DNA of 64,000 nucleotides. Origin: Bacillus pseudomycoides. GTDB lineage: Bacteria > Bacillota > Bacilli > Bacillales > Bacillaceae_G. Shown piece by piece: positions 21,331-29,906 of the stretch. The DNA lies in NCBI RefSeq assembly GCF_002582035.1, contig NZ_NUQE01000039.1, forward strand, positions 62,001 to 126,000. Direction: 5' to 3'. The position numbers and the translations under genes are program-made. The first letter of the stretch is position 1. Every line of letters starts with the position of its first letter. A model generated the notes under the pieces. That model was not told the DNA's origin. It made no database searches and saw only the letters and a list, made by a program, of their open reading frames with translations.

Positions 21331-21351
21331 ATCTTATGTACTTTAAAATAA

Positions 21352-21396
21352 CCATTGCTTGGCATTACGACTCACCGACGTTTGCTAGGTAATTGG
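21352..21396 (+). promoter_or_regulatory. Structured rpsO leader, probable S15 autoregulatory site
   Basis: CTTGGCA (21358-21364) pairs with TGCTAGG (21383-21389). The helix extends outward (CCATTG with TAATTGG, one bulge), and an inner ACG/CGT stem encloses ACTCACCGA. S15 of Bacillus/Geobacillus is known to bind a structured region of its own mRNA upstream of the ribosome binding site. The position here fits; binding itself is inference. Confidence 0.5.
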
Positions 21397-21424
21397 GGAT
21401 TTATTACTTAGGAGGTGAAATAGG

Positions 21425-21694
21425 ATGGCTTTAACGCAAGAGCGTAAAAATGAAATCATTGCACAATTTAGAACTCATGAGACTGATACTGGTTCTCCAG
21501 AAGTTCAAGTTGCTGTCCTAACGGAGCAAATTAACACTCTAAATGAGCACTTACGTACTCACAAGAAAGATCATCATTCACGTCGCGGTCTGTTAAAGAT
21601 GGTTGGTAAACGTCGTAACTTACTTACTTACCTTCGTAACAACGACATTACTCGCTACCGTGAACTAATCACAAAGCTTGGATTACGTCGATAG
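21425..21694 (+). CDS. rpsO: 30S ribosomal protein S15
   Basis: The 89-residue uS15, a primary 16S rRNA binding protein of the platform. The four-helix sequence shows the conserved [10 protein letters not shown] and [12 protein letters not shown] ([19 protein letters not shown]) motifs. The very strong ribosome binding site GGAGGTG is at 21411-21417. It is a single-gene unit with its own leader and terminator, located between ribF and pnp as in most Firmicutes and enterobacteria. Confidence 0.99.
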   Translation: MALTQERKNEIIAQFRTHETDTGSPEVQVAVLTEQINTLNEHLRTHKKDHHSRRGLLKMVGKRRNLLTYLRNNDITRYRELITKLGLRR

Positions 21695-21699
21695 TCGAA

Positions 21700-21724
21700 A
21701 AAGCGGGAATATTCCCGCTTTTTT
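21700..21724 (+). terminator. Terminator after rpsO
   Basis: A perfect palindrome AAAGCGGGAAT/ATTCCCGCTTT followed by T, 6 bases after the rpsO stop. Confidence 0.92.
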
Positions 21725-21854
21725 GTTAGGTAAAAATATATCTTCGACTCTTGATAGCTTACTGAATTTTCGGTAATACTAGAGGAAGAATATTGTGATA
21801 TATTATTCATTTACATAGAAGAACTGAATACTTTAAATTGAGAGGGGTACTTAA

Positions 21855-23993
21855 ATGAGTCACGAAAAGCAAGTCTTCTCGATAGATTTGGCTGGTCGTC
21901 AGCTAACAATTGAAACAGGTCAGCTTGCAAAGCAAGCAAATGGAGCAGTATTAGTGAGATATGGCGACACAGCGGTTCTATCTACAGCAACTGCATCAAA
22001 AGAGGCAAAAAATGTAGATTTTTTTCCACTAACAGTAAACTATGAAGAGCGTTTATATGCAGTAGGGAAAATTCCAGGCGGTTTTATTAAACGTGAAGGT
22101 CGTCCAAGTGAAAAAGCGATTTTAGCGAGCCGTTTAATCGATCGTCCAATTCGTCCTCTTTTTGCTGATGGCTTCCGTAATGAAGTGCAAGTTGTCAGCA
22201 TCGTTATGAGTGTGGATCAAGATTGCTCTTCAGAAATGGCAGCTATGCTTGGTTCTTCATTAGCGTTATCGATTTCAGATGTTCCGTTTGAAGGTCCAAT
22301 CGCTGGTGCGACAGTTGGTCGTATTGATGGAGAGTTTATTATTAATCCAACAGTTGAACAACAAGAGAAAAGTGATATTCACCTTGTTGTTGCTGGAACA
22401 AAAGATGCTATTAACATGGTAGAAGCAGGTGCAGATCAAGTACCTGAAGAAACAATGTTAGAAGCAATTATGTTCGGTCATGATGAGATTAAACGCTTAA
22501 TCGCTTTCCAAGAAGAGATTGTACAAGCAGTTGGTAAAGAAAAAACAGAAGTTAAACTGTATGAAGTTGACGCTACAATCAACCAAGATGTACGTGAAAT
22601 GGCAGAAAAAGATATGCTTGCTGCTATCCAAGTTCATGAGAAACATGCACGTGAAGATGCAATTAATGAAGTGAAAAAACGTGTAATTGAGCATTATGAA
22701 GCGAATGAAGCTGATGCAGAAACAGTAGGACAAGTAAGTGAGATTTTATATAAAATTGTAAAAGAAGAAGTACGTCGTCTTATTACAGTTGAAAAAGTGC
22801 GTCCGGATGGTCGTAAAGCTGATGAAATTCGTCCTTTAGCATCAGAGGTAGGAATTTTATCTCGTACGCATGGTTCTGGTTTATTTACACGTGGACAAAC
22901 GCAAGCACTAAGTATTTGTACGTTAGGTGCATTAGGAGATGTACAAATTTTAGATGGTCTTGGTGTAGAAGAATCAAAACGCTTTATGCATCATTATAAC
23001 TTCCCGTCCTTTAGTGTTGGGGAAACAAGACCAATGCGTGGACCAGGTCGTCGTGAAATCGGTCATGGTGCATTAGGTGAACGTGCCCTTGAGCCGGTTA
23101 TTCCATCTGAAAAAGACTTCCCGTATACAGTGCGTCTGGTATCGGAAGTATTAGAATCAAATGGTTCTACTTCACAAGCAAGTATTTGCGGAAGTACATT
23201 AGCGATGATGGATGCAGGTGTTCCACTGAAAGCGCCAGTTGCTGGTATTGCAATGGGACTTGTGAAGTCTGGTGAACACTACACAATTTTAACAGATATC
23301 CAAGGTATGGAAGATCACTTAGGTGATATGGACTTTAAAGTAGCAGGTACAGCTAAAGGTGTAACAGCACTTCAAATGGATATTAAAATTGAGGGTTTAT
23401 CTCGTGAAATTTTAGAAGAAGCATTGCAACAAGCAAAAGTTGGACGCATGCACATTTTAGATCATATGTTATCTGTTATTGCTGAGCCTCGTACAGAGTT
23501 ATCACAATATGCTCCTAAGATTGTTACAATGACAATCAATCCAGATAAAATCCGTGACGTTATTGGACCAAGCGGAAAGCAAATTAACAAGATTATTGAA
23601 GAAACAGGCGTGAAAATTGATATTGAACAAGATGGTACAGTCTTTATTTCATCTGTTGATCAAGAAATGAACGAAAAAGCTATGAAAATTATTGAAGATA
23701 TCGTTCGTGAAGTACAAGTAGGTGAAATTTACTTAGGAAAAGTAAAACGAATTGAAAAATTCGGTGCTTTCGTTGAATTATTCAGTGGGAAAGACGGTCT
23801 TGTTCATATCTCTGAACTAGCACTTGAGCGTGTAGGCAAAGTAGAAGATGTTGTGAAAATCGGTGATGAGATTTCAGTAAAAGTTATCGAGATTGACAAA
23901 CAAGGTCGTGTAAACTTGTCTAGAAAAGTACTGCTTAAAGAAGAGCAAGAAAAAGAAGCGGCAAAGCAAGAACAAACACAGGAACAAGAATAA
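21855..23993 (+). CDS. pnp: Polyribonucleotide nucleotidyltransferase (PNPase)
   Basis: A 712-residue phosphorolytic 3'-5' exoribonuclease, part of the RNA degradation machinery with RNase J and RNase Y, both also in this window. It has two RNase PH-like domains (first about 1-215, second about 310-540 with the [19 protein letters not shown] active-site region), then a KH domain ([18 protein letters not shown]) and an S1 domain ([21 protein letters not shown]). The acidic/glutamine tail [14 protein letters not shown] is typical. ATG behind GAGGGG. Confidence 0.98.
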   Translation: MSHEKQVFSIDLAGRQLTIETGQLAKQANGAVLVRYGDTAVLSTATASKEAKNVDFFPLTVNYEERLYAVGKIPGGFIKREGRPSEKAILASRLIDRPIRPLFADGFRNEVQVVSIVMSVDQDCSSEMAAMLGSSLALSISDVPFEGPIAGATVGRIDGEFIINPTVEQQEKSDIHLVVAGTKDAINMVEAGADQVPEETMLEAIMFGHDEIKRLIAFQEEIVQAVGKEKTEVKLYEVDATINQDVREMAEKDMLAAIQVHEKHAREDAINEVKKRVIEHYEANEADAETVGQVSEILYKIVKEEVRRLITVEKVRPDGRKADEIRPLASEVGILSRTHGSGLFTRGQTQALSICTLGALGDVQILDGLGVEESKRFMHHYNFPSFSVGETRPMRGPGRREIGHGALGERALEPVIPSEKDFPYTVRLVSEVLESNGSTSQASICGSTLAMMDAGVPLKAPVAGIAMGLVKSGEHYTILTDIQGMEDHLGDMDFKVAGTAKGVTALQMDIKIEGLSREILEEALQQAKVGRMHILDHMLSVIAEPRTELSQYAPKIVTMTINPDKIRDVIGPSGKQINKIIEETGVKIDIEQDGTVFISSVDQEMNEKAMKIIEDIVREVQVGEIYLGKVKRIEKFGAFVELFSGKDGLVHISELALERVGKVEDVVKIGDEISVKVIEIDKQGRVNLSRKVLLKEEQEKEAAKQEQTQEQE

Positions 23994-23996
23994 ACG

Positions 23997-24023
23997 AAAA
24001 GCCAAGGAACTTCTTGGCTTTTT
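23997..24023 (+). terminator. First terminator after pnp
   Basis: AAAAGCCAAG pairs with CTTGGCTTTT, followed by T, a few bases after the stop codon. Confidence 0.9.
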
Positions 24024-24032
24024 GCTATGTAT

Positions 24033-24063
24033 AAAACCTTGGGATAAATCTCAAGGTTTTTTT
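24033..24063 (+). terminator. Second terminator after pnp
   Basis: A 12-bp stem (AAAACCTTG... with ...CAAGGTTTT, one G-U) and seven T, 10 bases after the first terminator. Confidence 0.9.
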
Positions 24064-24184
24064 GTATATAACAGAGTATAGTTTTAGCGAGAACGTTTAA
24101 ATTAACAATGAAAAGAAAAGGAGATTTTTACTATTCTGCTTTAACGAGAAGTAAATCCGTCTCAGTTTATTGGAGGGTACTTTT

Positions 24185-25084
24185 ATGAAAACTCGCATCA
24201 TTTTACTTATAGTTATATTATTGTTCTCTGCTCAGCATGTTTCCCATATATCATATGCAAAAGACCGTTTGTACGAAGAAATTGAAGGAAAAGCAGAAGG
24301 GTATAAGATTCCAGCGCAAAATGCATGTATTGATAAAATATGGAAAGCAACGCCAGGTTACAATGGAAAAGAAGTAGATATAAGAGCTTCCTATGAGAAC
24401 ATGAAGAGGAAGGGGAGTTTTGATGAGAAACAGTTGGTATATCGAGAAGTATCACCTCAAGTACATTTAACAGATTTATCGCCTGCTCCTATTTATAGAG
24501 GGAATCCAAGTAAAAAAATGGTTGCGCTTACTATTAATGTTGCTTGGGGGAACGAGTACCTTTCTCGGATGTTAGAAGTACTGCAAAAACATCAAGTTAA
24601 AGCAACTTTTTTTCTAGAGGGAAGATGGGTAAAAGAAAATTTACGTTTTGCAAAAATGATTGCAGATGCAAATCAGGAAGTGGGAAATCATTCATATACA
24701 CATCCTGATATGAAAAATTTGTCAGTTGATGCAATTTATGAACAATTGCAAAAAACGAATCAGGTCATTGAAGCAGCAACGAATCAAAAGGTACGCTGGT
24801 TTGCACCGCCAAGTGGGAGTTTTCGTGATGATGTTGTCCATACTGCTGCAAAACTAAAAATGGGAACCATTATGTGGACGGTAGATACAATTGATTGGAA
24901 ACGACCAGAACCACAAGTATTGCTACAGCGAGTGTTAAGTAAAGTACATCCCGGTGCCATTATTTTAATGCATCCTACTTCTTCTTCAGCGGAATCACTT
25001 GATACATTGATTTCAAAGCTAAAAGAGAAAGGGTATACGGTAGGGAACGTATCTGCTTTAGTAGACGAAAAGCGTATTGATTAA
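24185..25084 (+). CDS. ylxY: YlxY-type polysaccharide deacetylase family protein
   Basis: A 299-residue secreted or membrane-anchored protein. It has an N-terminal signal/anchor segment (RIILLIVILLFSAQHVSH), then a NodB-like domain from about residue 110. Motif 2 (NHSYTHPDM) and the later PPSGSFRDDV and IILMHPT motifs are present. Motif 1, usually TFDDG, or FDISWGD in PdaB, reads LTINVAWGNEY, so both usual Asp positions are Asn. Activity is therefore doubtful. In B. subtilis ylxY also sits between pnpA and mlpA and is a sporulation-associated protein of unknown role. ATG at 24185 behind GGAGGG. Confidence 0.88.
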   Translation: MKTRIILLIVILLFSAQHVSHISYAKDRLYEEIEGKAEGYKIPAQNACIDKIWKATPGYNGKEVDIRASYENMKRKGSFDEKQLVYREVSPQVHLTDLSPAPIYRGNPSKKMVALTINVAWGNEYLSRMLEVLQKHQVKATFFLEGRWVKENLRFAKMIADANQEVGNHSYTHPDMKNLSVDAIYEQLQKTNQVIEAATNQKVRWFAPPSGSFRDDVVHTAAKLKMGTIMWTVDTIDWKRPEPQVLLQRVLSKVHPGAIILMHPTSSSAESLDTLISKLKEKGYTVGNVSALVDEKRID

Positions 25085-25094
25085 ATACATTTGC

Positions 25095-25123
25095 ATGACA
25101 TTCGCTGTTAAACTTGTTATGAT
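25095..25123 (+). promoter_or_regulatory. Candidate SigA promoter of mlpA
   Basis: ATGACA at 25095-25100, a 17-bp spacer and TATGAT at 25118-25123. A second -10-like TATAAT follows at 25126-25131. Confidence 0.45.
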
Positions 25124-25172
25124 TGTATAATAGAATCTTTTTACAGAGAATTTGTCAATAGGAGGAAGGCAT

Positions 25173-26417
25173 TTGATCAAAAAATATACGTGTAAAAATG
25201 GAGTAAGAATCGTAATGGAGAATATTCCAACAGTACGTTCTGTTGCAATTGGAGTATGGATTCATGCGGGATCACGAAATGAAAATGTAAAGAATAATGG
25301 GATTTCTCACTTTTTAGAACACATGTTTTTTAAAGGGACGAAAACACGTAGTGCTAGAGAAATTGCAGAATCCTTCGATAGCATTGGCGGGCAAGTTAAT
25401 GCGTTTACATCAAAGGAATATACATGTTACTATGCAAAAGTATTAGATGAGCATGCGAAATATGCGCTTGATATTTTAGCGGATATGTTCTTTAATTCAA
25501 CGTTTGTTGAAGAAGAATTGAAAAAAGAAAAGAACGTAGTGCTCGAAGAAATTAAAATGTATGAAGATACACCAGATGATATTGTTCATGATATGTTAAC
25601 GAAAGCGACGTATGAAACACATCCGCTAGCATATCCAATTTTAGGAACAGAGCAAACCCTTGATACATTTACAGGTGATACGCTTCGTCAATATATAAAA
25701 GATCATTATACGCCAGAAAATGTCGTTGTTTCCATCGCTGGTAATATTGACGAATCCTTTGTTCAAATCGTCGAACAATATTTTGGGAATTATGAAGGAA
25801 CGACAAATCGCGAACAAGTACATAACCCTATTTTTCACCCGAATAAAGTAGCGCGAAAAAAAGAAACAGAACAAGCCCATTTATGTTTAGGATTTAAAGG
25901 ATTACAAATGGGTGACGAAAGCGTTTATAATTTAATTGTATTAAATAATATTTTAGGTGGCAGTATGAGTAGCCGTCTGTTCCAAGAAGTGCGTGAGCAA
26001 CGCGGATTAGCATACTCTGTCTTTTCTTATCATTCTTCTTATGAAGATACAGGGATGTTAACAATTTACGGAGGAACGGGTAGTCAGCAGTTAGATACGC
26101 TGTACGAAACTATTCAGCAAACACTAGATACGTTAAAAAATACAGGTATCACTGAAAAAGAATTACTTAACAGTAAAGAGCAATTAAAAGGAAATCTTAT
26201 GTTAAGTTTAGAAAGTACAAATAGTCGTATGAGCCGTAACGGTAAAAACGAGTTACTGCTGAAAAAACACCGCTCTTTAGATGAAATTATTGAAAGTGTA
26301 AACAGTGTTACAAAAGCGGATGTAGATACGCTGATTCGTAATATGTTTACAGACGAGTTTTCTGCAGCGCTTATTAGTCCAAATGGAGAGCTTCCAAAAG
26401 GAATACGTACAAAATAA
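25173..26417 (+). CDS. mlpA: M16 family zinc peptidase (MlpA/YmxG)
   Basis: A 414-residue pitrilysin-family peptidase. The inverted zinc motif HFLEH is at residues 46-50, with the downstream acidic ligand region EKNVVLEEIKMYED. The C-terminal half is the usual non-catalytic M16 domain (GGSMSSRLFQEVREQRGLAYS). Translation starts at TTG (25173) behind GGAGGAAGG. An upstream in-frame TTG at 25152 precedes that site and is less likely. B. subtilis mlpA is at the same place and has been linked to control of extracellular protease genes. The stop codon TAA is inside the flanking ATAAA of a repeat element. Confidence 0.92.
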   Translation: MIKKYTCKNGVRIVMENIPTVRSVAIGVWIHAGSRNENVKNNGISHFLEHMFFKGTKTRSAREIAESFDSIGGQVNAFTSKEYTCYYAKVLDEHAKYALDILADMFFNSTFVEEELKKEKNVVLEEIKMYEDTPDDIVHDMLTKATYETHPLAYPILGTEQTLDTFTGDTLRQYIKDHYTPENVVVSIAGNIDESFVQIVEQYFGNYEGTTNREQVHNPIFHPNKVARKKETEQAHLCLGFKGLQMGDESVYNLIVLNNILGGSMSSRLFQEVREQRGLAYSVFSYHSSYEDTGMLTIYGGTGSQQLDTLYETIQQTLDTLKNTGITEKELLNSKEQLKGNLMLSLESTNSRMSRNGKNELLLKKHRSLDEIIESVNSVTKADVDTLIRNMFTDEFSAALISPNGELPKGIRTK

Positions 26418-26567
26418 AGTGAAACTTTCATCATTGGGGAGGCTTCATCCCCCAATGATGAAAGTTGAACCAATCGGGCTTTTACGGGCAGTTATCCCCT
26501 ACCTATCTTCTTCGTTTTTCTCTGCATCTTGAGGTGGGGGTTTTACTGCCCGTTAATGCGGGATAAA
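26414..26567 (+). repeat. bcr-type repeat A (full length, ATAAA orientation)
   Basis: 154 nt bounded by ATAAA at 26414-26418 and 26563-26567, an inverted copy of the class TTTAT-CCCG...GTTTCAC-TTTAT. Inside are a perfect 17-bp hairpin (26423-26439 with 26450-26466) and an outer pairing of ACGGGCAGT with ACTGCCCGT. The left ATAAA contains the mlpA stop codon. Size and flanks match the B. cereus-group repeat bcr1; the family name is from memory. Confidence 0.75.
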
Positions 26568-26577
26568 TATGTCCATG

Positions 26578-26610
26578 AAACCGTTTCTTATTAAGGAGAA
26601 ACGGTTTTTT
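26578..26610 (+). terminator. Terminator downstream of mlpA
   Basis: AAACCGTTTCT pairs with AGAAACGGTTT, followed by T. It is separated from mlpA by repeat A, which looks to have been inserted between the gene and its terminator. Confidence 0.88.
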
Positions 26611-26670
26611 GTATACAAGGTAGTAAAACTTGTTGGTATTTTTTGTGCAAGACTAGAATAGGTACTTAAT

Positions 26671-26725
26671 ATAAAGTGAAACTTCCATCAGTAGGAGGCT
26701 TACTGCCCAAAAGTAGCGGGATAAA
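26671..26725 (+). repeat. bcr-type repeat B (short form)
   Basis: 55 nt bounded by ATAAA at both ends. It keeps the GTGAAACTTCCATCAGT end and the GCGGGATAAA end of the full element and lacks the interior. It lies 42 bases before ymxH. Confidence 0.7.
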
Positions 26726-26766
26726 AGAAACCTTTTAATTAGAACCTTATATAAGGAGAGGATGGA

Positions 26767-27018
26767 ATGCGATTAAGCGAACTGAGCGGAAAAGAAATTG
26801 TTGATTTACAGCGTGCGGAAAGAATGGGAGTACTTGGGCATGCAGACTTAGAGATTGATGAAAGAGATGGGAAGATTCAAGCACTCATTATTCCTGTTGG
26901 GAAATGGGGAGGATTCAAACGAGGGCAACAAGAAGTGCGTGTAGAGTGGAGTAGAATTAAAAAAGTGGGGCAGGATATGATTATTTTTGATCTTGCTAAT
27001 TATTCAGATCCTGTTTAA
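26767..27018 (+). CDS. ymxH: YlmC/YmxH family sporulation protein (PRC-barrel)
   Basis: An 83-residue protein with a PRC-barrel-like pattern: MRLSELSGKEIVDL at the start and GKIQALIIPVGKWGGF in the middle. It belongs to the YlmC/YmxH family, whose members are induced in sporulation; no mechanism is established. ATG behind AAGGAGAGG. In B. subtilis ymxH also precedes the dipicolinate synthase genes. It has its own terminator. Confidence 0.9.
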   Translation: MRLSELSGKEIVDLQRAERMGVLGHADLEIDERDGKIQALIIPVGKWGGFKRGQQEVRVEWSRIKKVGQDMIIFDLANYSDPV

Positions 27019-27046
27019 AAGATGACCATTGCGGTTGTCTTTTTTT
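27018..27046 (+). terminator. Terminator after ymxH
   Basis: AGATGACC pairs with GGTTGTCT (G-U pairs), a 5-nt loop, then seven T. Confidence 0.82.
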
Positions 27047-27096
27047 ATTGCGGGAATCCATAGATGTAAATCATCCTTACTTTTTGTTTTTCAATC

Positions 27097-27124
27097 ACCT
27101 AATACTCGTATATTACATATGATG
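27097..27124 (+). promoter_or_regulatory. Candidate SigK promoter of dpaAB
   Basis: AC at 27097-27098, a 17-bp spacer and CATATGATG at 27116-27124, against the SigK pattern AC-N16/17-CATANNNTA (last base differs). Dipicolinate synthase is known to be made in the mother cell under SigK. A competing TATAAT lies at 27157-27162. Confidence 0.35.
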
Positions 27125-27188
27125 TGGAGGAAAACGAAAATAGTAGGCGCATTTCTTATAATGAGAGAAAAAGAAGGTGAAGTAAAGG

Positions 27189-28091
27189 ATGTTGACTGAT
27201 ATCCATATTGCTGTCATAGGAGGAGATGCACGGCAGCTTGAAGTTATTCGTAAGCTAGTTGAGCTTGATGCAAAACTCTCATTAGTAGGCTTTGATCAAC
27301 TTGATCATGGATTTACAGGAGCAGCAAAAGAGAGTATGCAGCATGTTGATTTTACTTCTTTAGATGCCATCATTTTGCCGGTAGCTGGAACTGATGCGAA
27401 CGGACAAATCGATACCATTTTTTCTAATAAAAAAGTGAAAATTACGAAAGAACAAATTGAAAACACACCAGCACATTTTACGATATATTCAGGTATTAGT
27501 AATACTTACTTAGATACAATTGCTTCTTCTACGAATCGAAAGCTTGTCAAATTGTTTGATCGTGATGATGTGGCAATTTATAATTCAATTCCAACGGTTG
27601 AAGGAACCATTATGATGGTCATTCAACATACAGATTATACAATTCATGGCTCTAAGGTAATGGTATTGGGGTTTGGGAGGACTGGAATGAGTGTAGCGAG
27701 AGCATTTCAGTCGCTAGGGGCAAAAGTAAAGGTGGGTGCACGGCGCTCTGAGCATATCGCTCGTATTACAGAAATGGCATTTACGCCATTTCAAATGCGA
27801 GATATAGAGCAAGAGGTGCAAGATGCCGATATTGTAATTAATACAATTCCACATGTTGTTGTAACAGCAAGTGTAATTTCAAAAATGCCAGCTCATACAT
27901 TGATTATCGATTTAGCTTCTAAACCAGGAGGAACAGATTTCCGGTATGCGGAAAAGCGAGGCATTAAAGCATTGTTAGCACCTGGGCTGCCAGGAATTGT
28001 TGCACCAAAAACAGCAGGGCAAATTCTTGCAAACGTCCTTTCTAATTTATTAACGGCAGATATAGAAGTGAGAAAGGAGAATAAAAAATGA
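27189..28091 (+). CDS. dpaA: Dipicolinate synthase subunit A
   Basis: A 300-residue dehydrogenase subunit (SpoVFA) that, with DpaB, oxidises dihydrodipicolinate to dipicolinic acid, the main spore-core chelator. An N-terminal catalytic-like domain is followed by a Rossmann domain with VMVLGFGRTGMSVARAF at about residues 157-173. ATG behind GAAGGTG. Overlaps dpaB by 4 bases. The substrate comes from dapA, three genes downstream. B. subtilis has the same operon order. Confidence 0.96.
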   Translation: MLTDIHIAVIGGDARQLEVIRKLVELDAKLSLVGFDQLDHGFTGAAKESMQHVDFTSLDAIILPVAGTDANGQIDTIFSNKKVKITKEQIENTPAHFTIYSGISNTYLDTIASSTNRKLVKLFDRDDVAIYNSIPTVEGTIMMVIQHTDYTIHGSKVMVLGFGRTGMSVARAFQSLGAKVKVGARRSEHIARITEMAFTPFQMRDIEQEVQDADIVINTIPHVVVTASVISKMPAHTLIIDLASKPGGTDFRYAEKRGIKALLAPGLPGIVAPKTAGQILANVLSNLLTADIEVRKENKK

Positions 28092-28687
28092 GTGTGAAAG
28101 GCAAACGAATTGGTTTTGGGTTAACAGGTTCGCATTGTACGTATGCAGAAGTCATGCCGTATTTAGAGATGCTTGTAGCGGATGGAGCTGAAGTGTTACC
28201 TGTTGTATCGTATACATTGCAAACGACAAATACGAGGTTTGGTGAAGGGACAGAGTGGGTTGAAAAGATAGAAGCTATTACAGGCCATAAAGTAATTGAC
28301 TCTATTGTAAAAGCAGAGCCACTTGGTCCGAAAATTCCGCTAGATTGTATGGTTATAGCTCCGTTAACAGGGAATACAATGAGTAAATTTGCAAATGCAA
28401 TGACAGATTCTCCTGTATTAATGGCGGCGAAAGCGACACTAAGAAATGGGAAACCTGTTGTATTAGCTATTTCAACAAATGATGCTCTCGGATTAAATGG
28501 AGTGAATATGATGCGTCTGATGGCAACGAAAAATATATATTTTGTACCGTTTGGGCAAGATGCACCACATAATAAACCGAATTCTATGGTAGCGCGTATG
28601 GAATTGTTGCAAGATACAATGGTTGAAGCGATGGAAGGGAAACAACTGCAACCTGTAGTTGTAGAAAAATTCAGATACATGAATTAA
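28088..28687 (+). CDS. dpaB: Dipicolinate synthase subunit B
   Basis: A 199-residue flavoprotein-fold subunit (SpoVFB) of dipicolinate synthase. It has GFGLTGSHCTYAEVMPYLE at the N-terminus and the flavoprotein-like APLTGNTMSKFANAMTDSPV motif. Its ATG overlaps the dpaA stop (ATGA), so the two subunits are coupled. A terminator-like hairpin lies between it and asd. Confidence 0.96.
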   Translation: MSVKGKRIGFGLTGSHCTYAEVMPYLEMLVADGAEVLPVVSYTLQTTNTRFGEGTEWVEKIEAITGHKVIDSIVKAEPLGPKIPLDCMVIAPLTGNTMSKFANAMTDSPVLMAAKATLRNGKPVVLAISTNDALGLNGVNMMRLMATKNIYFVPFGQDAPHNKPNSMVARMELLQDTMVEAMEGKQLQPVVVEKFRYMN

Positions 28688-28770
28688 CAAACAAAAAAAC
28701 AGACAATTTTTTTCATGAAACCATCATTCTTCTCGCAGAATATGATAAAATTAATTCTATTAAGAATTAG

Positions 28771-28796
28771 AAGGAGTATTTGTTACTCCTTTTTAT
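28771..28796 (+). terminator. Terminator/attenuator between dpaB and asd
   Basis: AAGGAGTA (28771-28778) pairs with TACTCCTT (28784-28791), followed by TTT. It separates mother-cell-specific dpaAB from the vegetative asd-dapG-dapA genes. Confidence 0.8.
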
Positions 28797-28837
28797 TCTA
28801 AGTATAGAAGGATTGGTACCTAGAAAGGGGCATAGTG

Positions 28838-29884
28838 ATGGGAAAGAAAAAATCTTTTCATGTCGCTGTAGTTGGAGCAACCGGCGCAGTTGGTGAACAA
28901 ATGTTAAATACTTTAGAGCAACGTGATTTTCCAATTGGGAAGTTAACGTTACTTTCATCTAAACGTTCTGCAGGCAAAACGCTTTTATTTAAAGGAGAAG
29001 CAGTAACAGTACAAGAAGCTACTCCTGAAAGCTTTGAAGGAGTGGATATTGCACTCTTTAGTGCAGGTGGATCTGTATCAAAACAATTAGCACCAGAAGC
29101 AGCAAAGCGCGGTGCAATCGTTGTTGATAATACTAGTGCGTTCCGCATGACAGAAAATGTTCCGCTTGTTGTACCAGAAGTAAACGAAAAAGATTTATTA
29201 GAACATAATGGAATCATTGCAAATCCGAACTGTTCTACAATTCAAATGGTAGTTGCTCTCGAACCGGTTCGTCAGCACTTTGGTTTAAAACGAGTAATCG
29301 TTTCCACATATCAAGCTGTATCAGGTGCAGGGGCTGCTGCAATTGAAGAGCTTCATGAACAATCACAAGCCATTTTAAATGGTGAAGAAGTAAAAGCGAA
29401 TGTTTTACCTGTAAAAGGTGATGAAAAACATTATCAAATTGCATTCAATGCGATTCCGCAAATTGATAAGTTCGAAGATAATGGCTTTACATTTGAAGAA
29501 ATGAAAATGATTAATGAAACGAAGAAAATTATGCATATGCCAGAACTTGAAGTAGCGGCAACATGCGTACGCTTACCAGTTGTATCAGGTCACTCTGAAT
29601 CTGTTTACATTGAAGTGGAAAAAGAAGGTGTAACAGTAGAAGAACTGCGTAATCTGTTAGCGAACGCAGAAGGAATTATACTGCAAGATAATCCAGCAGA
29701 ACAAGTATACCCAATGCCAGCAACTGCAGTTGGTAAAAATGAAGTATTCGTTGGTCGTATTCGTAAAGATTTGAACAATGATAAGGGATTCCATCTTTGG
29801 GTCGTATCTGATAACTTATTAAAAGGTGCTGCATGGAACTCTGTTCAAATTGCCGAACGATTAGTGAAATTACAATTAGTGTAA
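28838..29884 (+). CDS. asd: Aspartate-semialdehyde dehydrogenase
   Basis: A 348-residue enzyme that reduces aspartyl phosphate with NADPH to aspartate semialdehyde, the branch point to lysine/diaminopimelate, threonine and methionine. The NADP motif GATGAVGEQ is at residues 13-21 and the catalytic cysteine (NPNCSTIQ) is Cys132. A GTG at 28835 directly before the ATG could also initiate. I chose the ATG at 28838 to match relatives and the spacing from GAAAGGGG. Confidence 0.96.
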   Translation: MGKKKSFHVAVVGATGAVGEQMLNTLEQRDFPIGKLTLLSSKRSAGKTLLFKGEAVTVQEATPESFEGVDIALFSAGGSVSKQLAPEAAKRGAIVVDNTSAFRMTENVPLVVPEVNEKDLLEHNGIIANPNCSTIQMVVALEPVRQHFGLKRVIVSTYQAVSGAGAAAIEELHEQSQAILNGEEVKANVLPVKGDEKHYQIAFNAIPQIDKFEDNGFTFEEMKMINETKKIMHMPELEVAATCVRLPVVSGHSESVYIEVEKEGVTVEELRNLLANAEGIILQDNPAEQVYPMPATAVGKNEVFVGRIRKDLNNDKGFHLWVVSDNLLKGAAWNSVQIAERLVKLQLV

Positions 29885-29906
29885 ACGGCTAAAAGAAGGT
29901 GCAAAA

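Noticed and set aside
27157-27162. TATAAT before dpaA as a SigA promoter
   Set aside because: No matching -35 element at 16-18 bases, and it lies only 27 bases before the ATG; the SigK-like match further upstream fits known regulation better.
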